A DNA stretch of 9,481 nt from JAZSQZ01 sp045538175 (GTDB lineage Bacteria; Bacillota; Clostridia; Christensenellales; UBA1242), in contig JAZSQZ010000149.1 in the NCBI GenBank assembly GCA_045538175.1, forward strand, positions 1-9,481, given 5' to 3'. This document shows, piece after piece, positions 1 to 6,101 of the stretch. A program made the translations under genes and the position numbers. Position 1 is the first letter of the stretch. Every line of letters begins with the position of its first letter. Under the pieces are notes generated by a model. It saw only the letters and a list, made by a program, of their open reading frames with translations, did no database searches and was not told where the DNA came from.

Positions 1-1511
1 TTGGTATGGAAGTACCCGAATTTCAGGGTAGTGACGAAGTTGCAAAACTTGCAAAACTTAAGGATAAGTTGTATCTTGCAACTAATCTTGCTATGCAACA
101 TTACGAAGAAAACTTAAAACTTCCAGAAGCAGATGTGGCACGAAAATATGTCGAAAAAAGGCAAATTGACGCCACTAATTCACAAAAATTCCATATTGGT
201 TTTTCAAATGGTTGGACAAGTTTGGTTGACTTTTTGAGAAAAAATAATATTTCACTTGAGATTGCAAAGCAAGCAGGTCTTGTGGAATCAAAAAATGGTA
301 GATATTATGATGTTATGGCAAACAGGCTTATGTTTCCAATCATAAATACATATGGCGATTGTATAGGCTTTACTGCTCGTGCCTTAGAGCAAGATACAAA
401 GTTTGCAAAATACAGAAATAGCACCCAAACACCTATATTTGATAAGAGTAGAGTTGTTTATAATATAAATAATATAAGGGAAATCAAAAAACAAGAAAAC
501 CTTGATTATATCATTATTGTCGAAGGCACAATGGACGTTATTGCAATGGTAAAGGCAGGGTTTGAAAATACTGTTGCGTGTATGGGTACAGCAATAACAC
601 CATTTCACGCAAAGGAGTTAAAGAGGTTTTCAAACAAAATTATCCTTTGCTTAGATGGTGATAGTGCAGGTCAAAACGCTATGTTTAAAGCAATTGATGT
701 TTTGCTTGATAGTGATTTAGACGTAAGGGTTGTTGCTCTAAAAGAAAATTTAGACCCTGATGAATATATCAAAAAATATGGAGCACAAAGTCTTAGAAAT
801 GAAATTGAAAACAATTCACTTGTAGCACTTGACTATAAGATAATAAGACTTTCAAAAAGATTTAACCTAACAAACAATTACGAGAAAGGAAAGTTTATAA
901 GAGAAGCATATACAATTATAAATACACTTTCTGGTGATGCTGAAAAAGACTTGTACTTAAAGTTGGTCAGCAAGCTTACAAATGTTTCAATTGATGTCTT
1001 AAGGCGAGATATGAATAAAGTTGCACCTGTAAGTGACGAAGTTGCAGAAGAAGTAAAAAATACTGCTGAAGTCAGAGAAGAAGGTTTGCAAAAAGCAATA
1101 AAATTTATTCTTGCTAGCATCTTACATAAAAAAGAATATACCGAAAACATTGACGAAGGTATTGAGTTGTATTTTAAAAACCCAAACCATCAAAAATTGT
1201 TTAACTTTATTATGGATTGTAAGCGTGAAGAAAAACCTTATACAATTAGTTCAGTTTTTGATATATTCGAAGTTGACGAAAATAAAGATATTAAAGATAT
1301 TATTGATTTTAACTTTCATTTATATGAAGGTAACGAAAAAACGTATTTCTACGATAGTTTAAAGAGTATTTATAAAATAGGTATCGAACAAAAAGAAGAA
1401 CAATTAAAAGAGTTGTACAAAAAAGAGCAAGACTTAACAAAGAAGCGTGAGATTGCTATGGAGTTAAGTAAAATCACTAAAATGAAAAATAGAAAATTGG
1501 AGAATGATTAG
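1..1511 (+). CDS. dnaG: DNA primase DnaG, 5'-truncated by window edge
   Basis: DnaG makes the short RNA primers for DNA replication, working with the replicative helicase at the fork. The frame is open to the left edge: the codon before the first ATG (position 6) is GGT, and Gly-Met-Glu-Val-Pro looks like the interior of a primase, so that ATG is not the start. The N-terminal CHC2 zinc finger and part of the catalytic domain lie outside. Counting from that Met, the catalytic-core motif is at residues 105-126 (NRLMFPI, then GFTARAL). The Toprim domain spans about 168-250, with the metal-binding Glu in VEGTMDV (E173) and the DGD pair (D217, D219), followed by DPDEYIKKYG (250-259). Residues from about 350 to 501 match in position the helicase-binding C-terminal domain, which is poorly conserved, and end in a charged helical tail. 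Stop TAG is at 1509-1511, one base before the preferred rpoD start, as expected for a dnaG-rpoD operon. Identification is firm. Several motif residues differ from the usual consensus. Confidence 0.95.
   Translation, partial: GMEVPEFQGSDEVAKLAKLKDKLYLATNLAMQHYEENLKLPEADVARKYVEKRQIDATNSQKFHIGFSNGWTSLVDFLRKNNISLEIAKQAGLVESKNGRYYDVMANRLMFPIINTYGDCIGFTARALEQDTKFAKYRNSTQTPIFDKSRVVYNINNIREIKKQENLDYIIIVEGTMDVIAMVKAGFENTVACMGTAITPFHAKELKRFSNKIILCLDGDSAGQNAMFKAIDVLLDSDLDVRVVALKENLDPDEYIKKYGAQSLRNEIENNSLVALDYKIIRLSKRFNLTNNYEKGKFIREAYTIINTLSGDAEKDLYLKLVSKLTNVSIDVLRRDMNKVAPVSDEVAEEVKNTAEVREEGLQKAIKFILASILHKKEYTENIDEGIELYFKNPNHQKLFNFIMDCKREEKPYTISSVFDIFEVDENKDIKDIIDFNFHLYEGNEKTYFYDSLKSIYKIGIEQKEEQLKELYKKEQDLTKKREIAMELSKITKMKNRKLEND
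1499..1502 (+). promoter_or_regulatory. Ribosome binding site deciding the rpoD start
   Basis: GGAG inside the last codons of dnaG. It lies 10 nt before the ATG at 1513 but only 1 nt before the alternative ATG at 1504. Standard Shine-Dalgarno spacing therefore favours 1513 as the rpoD start. Confidence 0.65.
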
Positions 1512-1512
1512 T

Positions 1513-2571
1513 ATGTATAATGAAAGATTTCACTCTGAGGTAACAAGACTTATTGAAATCGCAAAGACAAAAGAAAGTTTAAATGAAGACGACATTATTT
1601 TAAAATTGTTAAAATATGACGCTTCAGCAAACGAAATAAATGCAGTTGTAGAGTATCTTAGAGAAAAAGGAATCACTGTCAACAAGGCAACACAAGTTGA
1701 AGAAGTTGATATCAATAAGATTGTTGGACAAGTTCAAGTTGACGACCCTGTAAAGATGTATCTAAAGGATATCGGTAAAGTTCCTTTGCTTACAGGGGAT
1801 GAAGAAGTTGAACTTGCAAAAAGAATGTCAGAAGGTGATGAGTACGCAAAGAAGAAACTTTCTGAATCTAACTTAAGGCTTGTCGTTAGTATCGCAAAAA
1901 GATATGTTGGAAGAACAAGTATGCAATTCTTGGACCTTATTCAAGAAGGAAACTTAGGTTTGCTTAAGGCTGTAGAAAAGTTTGACTATACAAAAGGTTT
2001 TAGATTTTCAACATATGCAACTTGGTGGATTAGACAATCAATCACTCGTGCTATTGCTGACCAAGCAAGAACAATTAGAATCCCTGTACATATGGTAGAA
2101 ACAATCAACAAACTTATACGTGTTTCAAGACAATTACTTCAACAACTTGGTAGAGACCCAACAGCACAAGAAATCGCAGAAAAAATGGGTATCACAGAAC
2201 AAAGGGTTTGTGAAATTCAAAAAATTGCACAAGACCCTGTTTCACTTGAAAACCCTGTCGGTGAAGAAGAAGATAGTAAAATTGGTGACTTTGTTGAAGA
2301 CGAAACAATCAAGTCTCCGGTTGAAACTGCAGCACAACTTATCTTAAAGGAAAAACTCCTTGCTGCAATTGATACTCTCACTCCAAGAGAACAAAAAGTT
2401 ATTCGCCTTCGTTATGGCTTGGACGATTCACACCCAAGAACCTTGGAAGAAGTTGGTCGTGAATTTAATGTTACTCGTGAAAGAATTCGTCAAATCGAAG
2501 CAAAAGCATTAAGAAAATTAAGAGCTCCAAACAGAAGTAAAGGATTGAAAGGTTTTGCTGATGGTGAATAA
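1513..2571 (+). CDS. rpoD: Primary RNA polymerase sigma factor (sigma-70/SigA)
   Basis: Housekeeping sigma factor that directs RNA polymerase to -10/-35 promoters. With the start at 1513 the protein is 352 residues, close to the roughly 370 usual for SigA of Bacillota. Domains in order: a short region 1.1-like helical segment (about 1-60), region 1.2 (about 77-105, DDPVKMYLKDIG), region 2 (about 118-197, including NLRLVVSIAKRY, FLDLIQEGNLGL and the -10 recognition helix FSTYATWWIRQSITRA), region 3 (about 198-265, with GRDPTAQEIA) and region 4 (about 285-347, with LTPREQKVIRLRYGL and the -35 helix-turn-helix EEVGREFNVTRERIRQIEAKAL). An in-frame ATG at 1504 would overlap dnaG by 8 nt. The GGAG at 1499-1502 is only 1 nt from that ATG but 10 nt from 1513, so 1513 is preferred. 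The gene follows dnaG and overlaps trmK by 11 nt. All regions are intact and identification is very firm. Confidence 0.97.
   Translation: MYNERFHSEVTRLIEIAKTKESLNEDDIILKLLKYDASANEINAVVEYLREKGITVNKATQVEEVDINKIVGQVQVDDPVKMYLKDIGKVPLLTGDEEVELAKRMSEGDEYAKKKLSESNLRLVVSIAKRYVGRTSMQFLDLIQEGNLGLLKAVEKFDYTKGFRFSTYATWWIRQSITRAIADQARTIRIPVHMVETINKLIRVSRQLLQQLGRDPTAQEIAEKMGITEQRVCEIQKIAQDPVSLENPVGEEEDSKIGDFVEDETIKSPVETAAQLILKEKLLAAIDTLTPREQKVIRLRYGLDDSHPRTLEEVGREFNVTRERIRQIEAKALRKLRAPNRSKGLKGFADGE
2548..2552 (+). promoter_or_regulatory. Ribosome binding site deciding the trmK start
   Basis: AAAGG within the 3' end of rpoD, 8 nt before ATG 2561. The upstream alternative TTG at 2555 would be only 2 nt away, and the GTG at 2564 is a weaker start codon. 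This supports ATG 2561. Confidence 0.55.
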
Positions 2572-3238
2572 GCGTATCGCTAAAATATGTGAACTTGTAA
2601 CTCATAACAAAACAGCAGAAATTGGCGCAGACCATGGAAAAATTACTCTTGAACTTTTAAAACAGAAGAAAGTTGAAAAGGTTTATTTGACTGATATTAG
2701 TGATAAATCTTTGCAAAAGGCAAGAGATAATTTTAAAACATCTGGTTTTTTGTCTTGTGCAGAATTTTTGGTGGGTGATGGCCTTTTGGTTTTTGATAAA
2801 CCCGTAAAAGAATTCGAAGCAATTATTGCTGGTATGGGTGGCAAGGAAATTATAAGTATCCTATCAAATGAGAATAGAGTAGATGGGATTAGTGATTTTA
2901 TTTTGCAACCACAAAAAAATGTAGTACAATTAAGAGAATTTTTAATTAAGAACGGTTATAAAATCATTGTTGATACAATGGTTAAGGATATGGGGAAATT
3001 TTACAATGTTTTAAAAGTAACAAAAGGTGAAGATTCCTTATCAACACTTGAACTCAACTTTGGTAAAACAAACTTAAAAGAGTACAATAAAGATTTTGCT
3101 GAGTATATTGAAAAACAACTTAAGATGTTTAAAGATGTTCTTCAAAAAACAGCAACTCCTTGTAAACCTAAAAAACATATTGATATGTTAGAAGAAGTTT
3201 GTGCTATTCTTAAAAAGGAGAATAAAGATGTTAAATAA
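2561..3238 (+). CDS. trmK: tRNA (adenine(22)-N1)-methyltransferase TrmK
   Basis: SAM-dependent Rossmann-fold methyltransferase of the TrmK (YqfN) family, which methylates N1 of adenine 22 in the tRNA D-stem region. With the start at ATG 2561 it is 225 residues, the usual family length. Visible motifs are the SAM-binding loop AEIGADHGKITLELL near the N-terminus, an acidic strand end (VYLTDISDKSL), the GDGL motif, the family signature AIIAGMGGKEII, then LQPQKNVVQLREFL and MVKDMGKFYNVLKV. The C-terminal third (EYNKDFAEYIEKQLKMF onward) is helical, as in the family. The frame is open up to a TTG at 2555, but AAAGG at 2548-2552 sits 8 nt before ATG 2561, so that start is chosen. It overlaps rpoD by 11 nt, implying translational coupling, and its stop overlaps the next gene by 11 nt. 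A position right after rpoD is normal for trmK in Bacillota. Confidence 0.9.
   Translation: MVNKRIAKICELVTHNKTAEIGADHGKITLELLKQKKVEKVYLTDISDKSLQKARDNFKTSGFLSCAEFLVGDGLLVFDKPVKEFEAIIAGMGGKEIISILSNENRVDGISDFILQPQKNVVQLREFLIKNGYKIIVDTMVKDMGKFYNVLKVTKGEDSLSTLELNFGKTNLKEYNKDFAEYIEKQLKMFKDVLQKTATPCKPKKHIDMLEEVCAILKKENKDVK
3212..3220 (+). promoter_or_regulatory. Strong ribosome binding site for the zinc-ribbon gene
   Basis: AAAAAGGAG lies inside the end of trmK, 7 nt before ATG 3228. It fixes the start 27 nt inside the longest open frame and is the strongest Shine-Dalgarno match in this operon. Confidence 0.75.
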
Positions 3239-3926
3239 AGTATTGGAATATCAAAAAATTGAACTTGAAGTCATCAAATTAAAAGAAAAATTGGCTTCAA
3301 ACCCTGCTAAACAAACATTAAACAAAATGTTAGCACTAGGTAAAGATGCTCAAAACAAACTTGTTGAACTTGAAAAACAAGCAAAAGCAACTATTGAACA
3401 ATACGAAAAAACAAAAGAAGAATTTACAAAAGCTTGTGACAAATTAAATAACTTAATCAAGCAAGAAACAAATGATGTTCCTGAAGATAAACTTAGAGAA
3501 AATATCGAGCAAGCAAGTGCATTAAGCATTTTACTTGGAAATTTAGAAAGAAGTTTATCTTACCAAAAAGATGTTGTCACAACTATTATGAAAAATTTTG
3601 ATTTATGCAGAAAAAATATTGTTGCATCAAAGCAAAAATATAAAGAAACAAAAGAAGAATACGACGCTTTTGAAAAAGAAATTCTTCCACAAATTGAAGA
3701 AAAGAAAAAAGAAATGGCCGCAATCGAAAAAACAGCAGATGCAAATCTTTTTACAAAATACAAACATTTAAGACAAGATGGAATTTTCCCTGTATTTGTA
3801 CCACTTAAAGGAAACGCTTGTGGTGGTTGTCGAATGGAAATACCTGCAGCACTTATGGCAAAATTAAAAACCACAGGATACCTTGAGTGCGAACAATGTA
3901 GACGTCTTATATATATTGAACAATAA
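3228..3926 (+). CDS. Coiled-coil protein with C-terminal C4 zinc ribbon (DUF164/zf-RING_7 type)
   Basis: A 232-residue soluble protein. Residues from about 1 to 170 form a long, charged, Lys/Glu/Gln-rich heptad-like region typical of an antiparallel coiled-coil hairpin. A short globular segment then leads to a zinc ribbon with CxxC pairs at C198/C201 (ACGGCRMEIP) and C221/C224 (LECEQCRRLIYIE). This architecture matches the bacterial C4-type zinc-ribbon family (DUF164, including chlamydial CT398/CdsZ). The biochemical role in Bacillota is not established, and nucleic-acid or protein binding is only a guess. The start is ATG 3228, because AAAAAGGAG at 3212-3220 lies 7 nt upstream; the frame extends to 3201 but with no comparable site. 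It overlaps trmK by 11 nt and is the last gene of the operon, with a terminator hairpin that begins in its stop codon. Homologues are often next to trmK and a Nif3-family gene, but no Nif3 gene is present here. Confidence 0.87.
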   Translation: MLNKVLEYQKIELEVIKLKEKLASNPAKQTLNKMLALGKDAQNKLVELEKQAKATIEQYEKTKEEFTKACDKLNNLIKQETNDVPEDKLRENIEQASALSILLGNLERSLSYQKDVVTTIMKNFDLCRKNIVASKQKYKETKEEYDAFEKEILPQIEEKKKEMAAIEKTADANLFTKYKHLRQDGIFPVFVPLKGNACGGCRMEIPAALMAKLKTTGYLECEQCRRLIYIEQ

Positions 3927-3954
3927 ACCCTATAATTTAGGGTTTTTTTGTTTT
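3925..3954 (+). terminator. Intrinsic terminator of the dnaG-rpoD-trmK-zinc ribbon operon
   Basis: AAACCCTA (3925-3932) pairs with TAGGGTTT (3938-3945) around the 5-nt loop TAATT. A run of seven T (3943-3949), then G and four more T follows. The left arm begins within the TAA stop codon of the zinc-ribbon gene, so terminating ribosomes could influence folding. The A and T flanks make it weakly bidirectional, but there is no convergent gene here. Confidence 0.9.
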
Positions 3955-3980
3955 AAAAATCTACAAATTTATGTTAAAAT
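3952..3980 (+). promoter_or_regulatory. Predicted extended -10 promoter for the TPR gene
   Basis: The -10 is TAAAAT at 3975-3980, preceded by the extended element TG plus one base (3972-3974). Only a weak -35 (TTTAAA, 3952-3957) sits at 17-nt spacing. The start site would fall near 3987, giving a leader of about 20 nt to ATG 4007. The block ACAAATTTATG-T-TAAAATA closely resembles the valS promoter. A perfect TATAAT at 3999-4004 is too close to the ATG to serve this start. Confidence 0.6.
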
Positions 3981-4006
3981 AGACACAGGACGAATAGATA
4001 TAATTT

Positions 4007-5665
4007 ATGGGCGAGATTATTGAATTTAAAAGAGACCATGGATATTTCTTTAAAAAAGGTACCGAAGCAATAGCTGTCGGTAAGTTTTTTGACGCAGTAA
4101 AAAATGTTAGAAAGGCAATTGAACTTTGTGATAACTTGTTTTTAAAATCTAGTTACTATCTAGTATTAGCACAAGCATATTCAAAATTGAACTTAGTTCA
4201 AATTTCAAACCGATGCTATTTCAAAGCTCTTGACTTTGATAGCTTTTCTCAAATTGCATTTTTGGGGTTGGGTGAAAATTTTTATCTTGCCAAAGACTAT
4301 GTAATGGCACAATATTATCTTAATTTATGTCTAAGAACCGGCAATGAAGGACCTGTTATTGAGAAAGCAAATTTAATTTTAAAAGAAATAAATAAGTCTG
4401 GTAAAAGTTTTAGAGTAATAAAAACTGATCAGGAAGAATTAAATGATAAATATCTAAATATTGCTGAAAAGTATATGCTTAAAGGAAACTTTGATAAAGC
4501 AATCGAAAATTTCTTACTTGTAGATGAAAAGATTTTAGACGAGAAACAAAGAAACCAACTTAGAAGTGGTTTGTCATTTGCCTACTTTTTTACAGGTAAC
4601 ACTGATAAGGGCATAGAGTTGAGCGAAAGTGTAGATAACAAAACAACCTTAGACCTATGCAACTTGTTGCTTTTATATTATTATAACGAAGAAACAGAAA
4701 AACTAGAGTCTGTTAAGACGGAAATTTTATCAAAAGAAGATTTGTCGAAGGAAGACTTGTATAAAATTGCAATTTCTTTTGCTCATATCAAAGATCATAA
4801 GGTTGCAAAGGAATATGCTCAAAAAGTTTTACAAGATAATTCTTTTGCAATTGAAATAGAACACTTATATGCAATTGCATGCATAAATTGTGGCGAAAAA
4901 GATACTGCAAAAGCAAAATTATTGACTTTACTTACACTTGACCCAGAAAACGCATATATTTATAAAAAATATCTTAATATGTGTGACAAGCAAAATCTAA
5001 AAGAATTAGATTATGTTTTTGGTTTGCAATATGGAGAATATGTAAGAGTAGGTAGAACTATTAACAATTGGCTTGAAGCAGATGTGGACTTGTTGGACAA
5101 ACTTGCAACAGAAAATGTGGACTTTTTGTATTACATTGTAAAACACATAACAGGTAAGGCTAGAAATTTGTTATTGCTAAAGTTGTGCGATATTGATAGG
5201 CCAGCATTATCAAGTTTTTTCGAAGATGTTTTGCTTGACCCAGCAGTATCAAAAACACAAAAAGTTCAAATTATGACAAGAAGAATATCAAACTATTCTT
5301 TAATAAAACAAAACTATGTTATAGACGATTATTATAATAGAATAGCACTCCCATCAACAGCTATGATGAAAATTAAAAACCCAAATTTGTTCTTAGCAGT
5401 AATTCTTGCAAGTGAGTTTTTGATGGATAAATTCCTAGGCGGTAACCTTAATTTAAAAACTGAAGTTTTTGCAGTTTTGAAGGCATTAGAAAAAAATGAC
5501 CTAGATTTTAACAAATACATTTTAGCAGGCATTATTGTTTGGCTTTTTGTTAGAGAAAAAAGATGGTGCGAACTTAGAGTTGTTTGTGCACACTTTGCAA
5601 TTACCGAAAAAGATTTGATAGATGCTTTAGAAAAACTAAAAATTGATTCAAATTTAATGGTATAA
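4007..5665 (+). CDS. TPR-repeat protein of unknown function, 552 residues
   Basis: I do not recognise a named family. There is no signal peptide or clear membrane anchor, so it is probably cytosolic. The N-terminal 320 residues look like helical TPR-type repeats at about 12-43, 47-79, 81-114, 146-178, 183-210, 248-280 and 282-316. Typical signatures are FFDAVKNVRKAIEL, GNFDKAIENFLLVD and AKAKLLTLLTLDPENAYIY. The C-terminal 230 residues (from about 335) are predicted helical without clear repeats. A hydrophobic stretch at 504-514 (YILAGIIVWLF) is short and flanked by charge, more like a buried helix than a membrane segment. TPR proteins usually act as protein-interaction scaffolds; no partner is indicated here. 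An in-frame TAA at 4001-4003 means ATG 4007 is the most upstream possible start, yet the nearest Shine-Dalgarno-like AGGA (3987-3990) is 16 nt away. It is monocistronic between a terminator and the next promoter, with no obvious terminator of its own. Confidence 0.85.
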   Translation: MGEIIEFKRDHGYFFKKGTEAIAVGKFFDAVKNVRKAIELCDNLFLKSSYYLVLAQAYSKLNLVQISNRCYFKALDFDSFSQIAFLGLGENFYLAKDYVMAQYYLNLCLRTGNEGPVIEKANLILKEINKSGKSFRVIKTDQEELNDKYLNIAEKYMLKGNFDKAIENFLLVDEKILDEKQRNQLRSGLSFAYFFTGNTDKGIELSESVDNKTTLDLCNLLLLYYYNEETEKLESVKTEILSKEDLSKEDLYKIAISFAHIKDHKVAKEYAQKVLQDNSFAIEIEHLYAIACINCGEKDTAKAKLLTLLTLDPENAYIYKKYLNMCDKQNLKELDYVFGLQYGEYVRVGRTINNWLEADVDLLDKLATENVDFLYYIVKHITGKARNLLLLKLCDIDRPALSSFFEDVLLDPAVSKTQKVQIMTRRISNYSLIKQNYVIDDYYNRIALPSTAMMKIKNPNLFLAVILASEFLMDKFLGGNLNLKTEVFAVLKALEKNDLDFNKYILAGIIVWLFVREKRWCELRVVCAHFAITEKDLIDALEKLKIDSNLMV

Positions 5666-5680
5666 ATTTTATAAAAACTA

Positions 5681-5709
5681 TTGTAATTAGGTCAAAATTT
5701 TGTTATACT
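5681..5709 (+). promoter_or_regulatory. Predicted sigma-70 promoter for the small membrane protein gene
   Basis: TTGTAA (5681-5686), a 17-nt spacer, and TATACT (5704-5709) with the extended -10 TG plus one base at 5701-5703. This is the best -35/-10 pair in the window. The predicted start near 5716 gives a leader of about 20 nt carrying AAGGAG (5722-5727), 8 nt before ATG 5736. The 70-nt gap after the TPR gene shows no convincing terminator hairpin, so some read-through from upstream is possible. Confidence 0.75.
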
Positions 5710-5735
5710 ATTCTTAGTTTTAAGGAGAACACATT

Positions 5736-5984
5736 ATGTTTTATCAATTAGGTGTGGATTTATTAACATTTTTAAACCAAGCTTTTGTCATTGTGGGCAT
5801 GGCTCTTATTGTCGTGGGCGTGGCAACTGTGGTGCTTGCTAAAAGATTGACCCGAGTGGGAAGAAAAACTAATGATGTTTCAGATGATGATAAAATGCTT
5901 AAAACCTTTCGAGTGTTAGGATTATTGATTTTACTTGCTGGTTTTATTACAATTGCTGTTGGTATAATTGTTATCATCGCATAG
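5736..5984 (+). CDS. Small two-helix membrane protein, unknown function (82 residues)
   Basis: I recognise no family. The sequence reads as a hairpin of two membrane helices: helix 1 at about 15-35 (QAFVIVGMALIVVGVATVVLA) and helix 2 at about 60-82 (VLGLLILLAGFITIAVGIIVII). They are joined by a polar loop (about 36-59) that starts and ends with Lys/Arg (KRLTRVGRK; MLKTFR) and has an acidic SDDD centre. By the positive-inside rule the loop would be cytoplasmic and both termini outside. Both helices are rich in Gly, Val and Ile, with small residues spaced to allow close helix packing. It has a strong ribosome binding site (AAGGAG, 8 nt before the ATG), its own promoter and its own terminator, so it is probably a real monocistronic gene. 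It could be a small regulator or subunit of a larger membrane complex, but nothing here identifies the partner. Confidence 0.82.
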   Translation: MFYQLGVDLLTFLNQAFVIVGMALIVVGVATVVLAKRLTRVGRKTNDVSDDDKMLKTFRVLGLLILLAGFITIAVGIIVIIA

Positions 5985-6012
5985 TTATTTATAATAATTT
6001 AATAAAATTATA

Positions 6013-6053
6013 AAAACATAGAAACATTTTAGATTTTCTATGTTTTATTTTTT
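6013..6053 (+). terminator. Intrinsic terminator after the small membrane protein gene
   Basis: A 12-bp stem, AAAACATAGAAA (6013-6024) with TTTCTATGTTTT (6035-6046), closes a 10-nt loop. A T-rich tract follows (six T at 6048-6053, then GA and more T). The stem is AT-rich with only two G-C pairs. It overlaps the start of the valS promoter region, so the small gene is insulated from valS. Confidence 0.82.
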
Positions 6054-6079
6054 GATTTTTTTACAATTTATGATAGAAT
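6052..6079 (+). promoter_or_regulatory. Predicted extended -10 promoter for valS
   Basis: TTGATT (6052-6057), a 16-nt spacer and TAGAAT (6074-6079), with the extended element TG plus one base at 6071-6073. The expected start near 6086 leaves a leader of only about 16 nt, with GGAG (6091-6094) 7 nt before ATG 6102. The 117-nt gap from 5985 to 6101 holds only the preceding terminator and this promoter. There is no T-box specifier stem or antiterminator. Confidence 0.7.
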
Positions 6080-6101
6080 ATGAAAATGATGGAGATTTAT
6101 T

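Noticed and set aside
1273..1305. Possible internal promoter inside dnaG (TTGACG followed by GATATT or TATTAT) that might drive rpoD separately
   Set aside because: The -35 is good, but the -10 matches poorly at 17 nt and only at 19 nt for the alternative. It lies in AT-rich coding sequence where such matches are common, so it is not supported without transcript data.
1111..1362. Plus-strand out-of-frame ORF inside dnaG
   Set aside because: It lies fully inside the C-terminal domain of dnaG in another frame and has a low-complexity Leu/Ile/Lys-rich product.
3560..3874. Minus-strand open frame of 104 codons within the zinc-ribbon gene
   Set aside because: It is antisense to the coiled coil and zinc ribbon, with a Phe/Ser-rich composition typical of a shadow of a Lys/Glu-rich gene.
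5663..5700. Possible terminator after the TPR gene (AAATTTT near 5666 with AAAATTT near 5694)
   Set aside because: The arms are short, purely A-T and separated by more than 20 nt, and no T-run follows. It would not form a stable hairpin.
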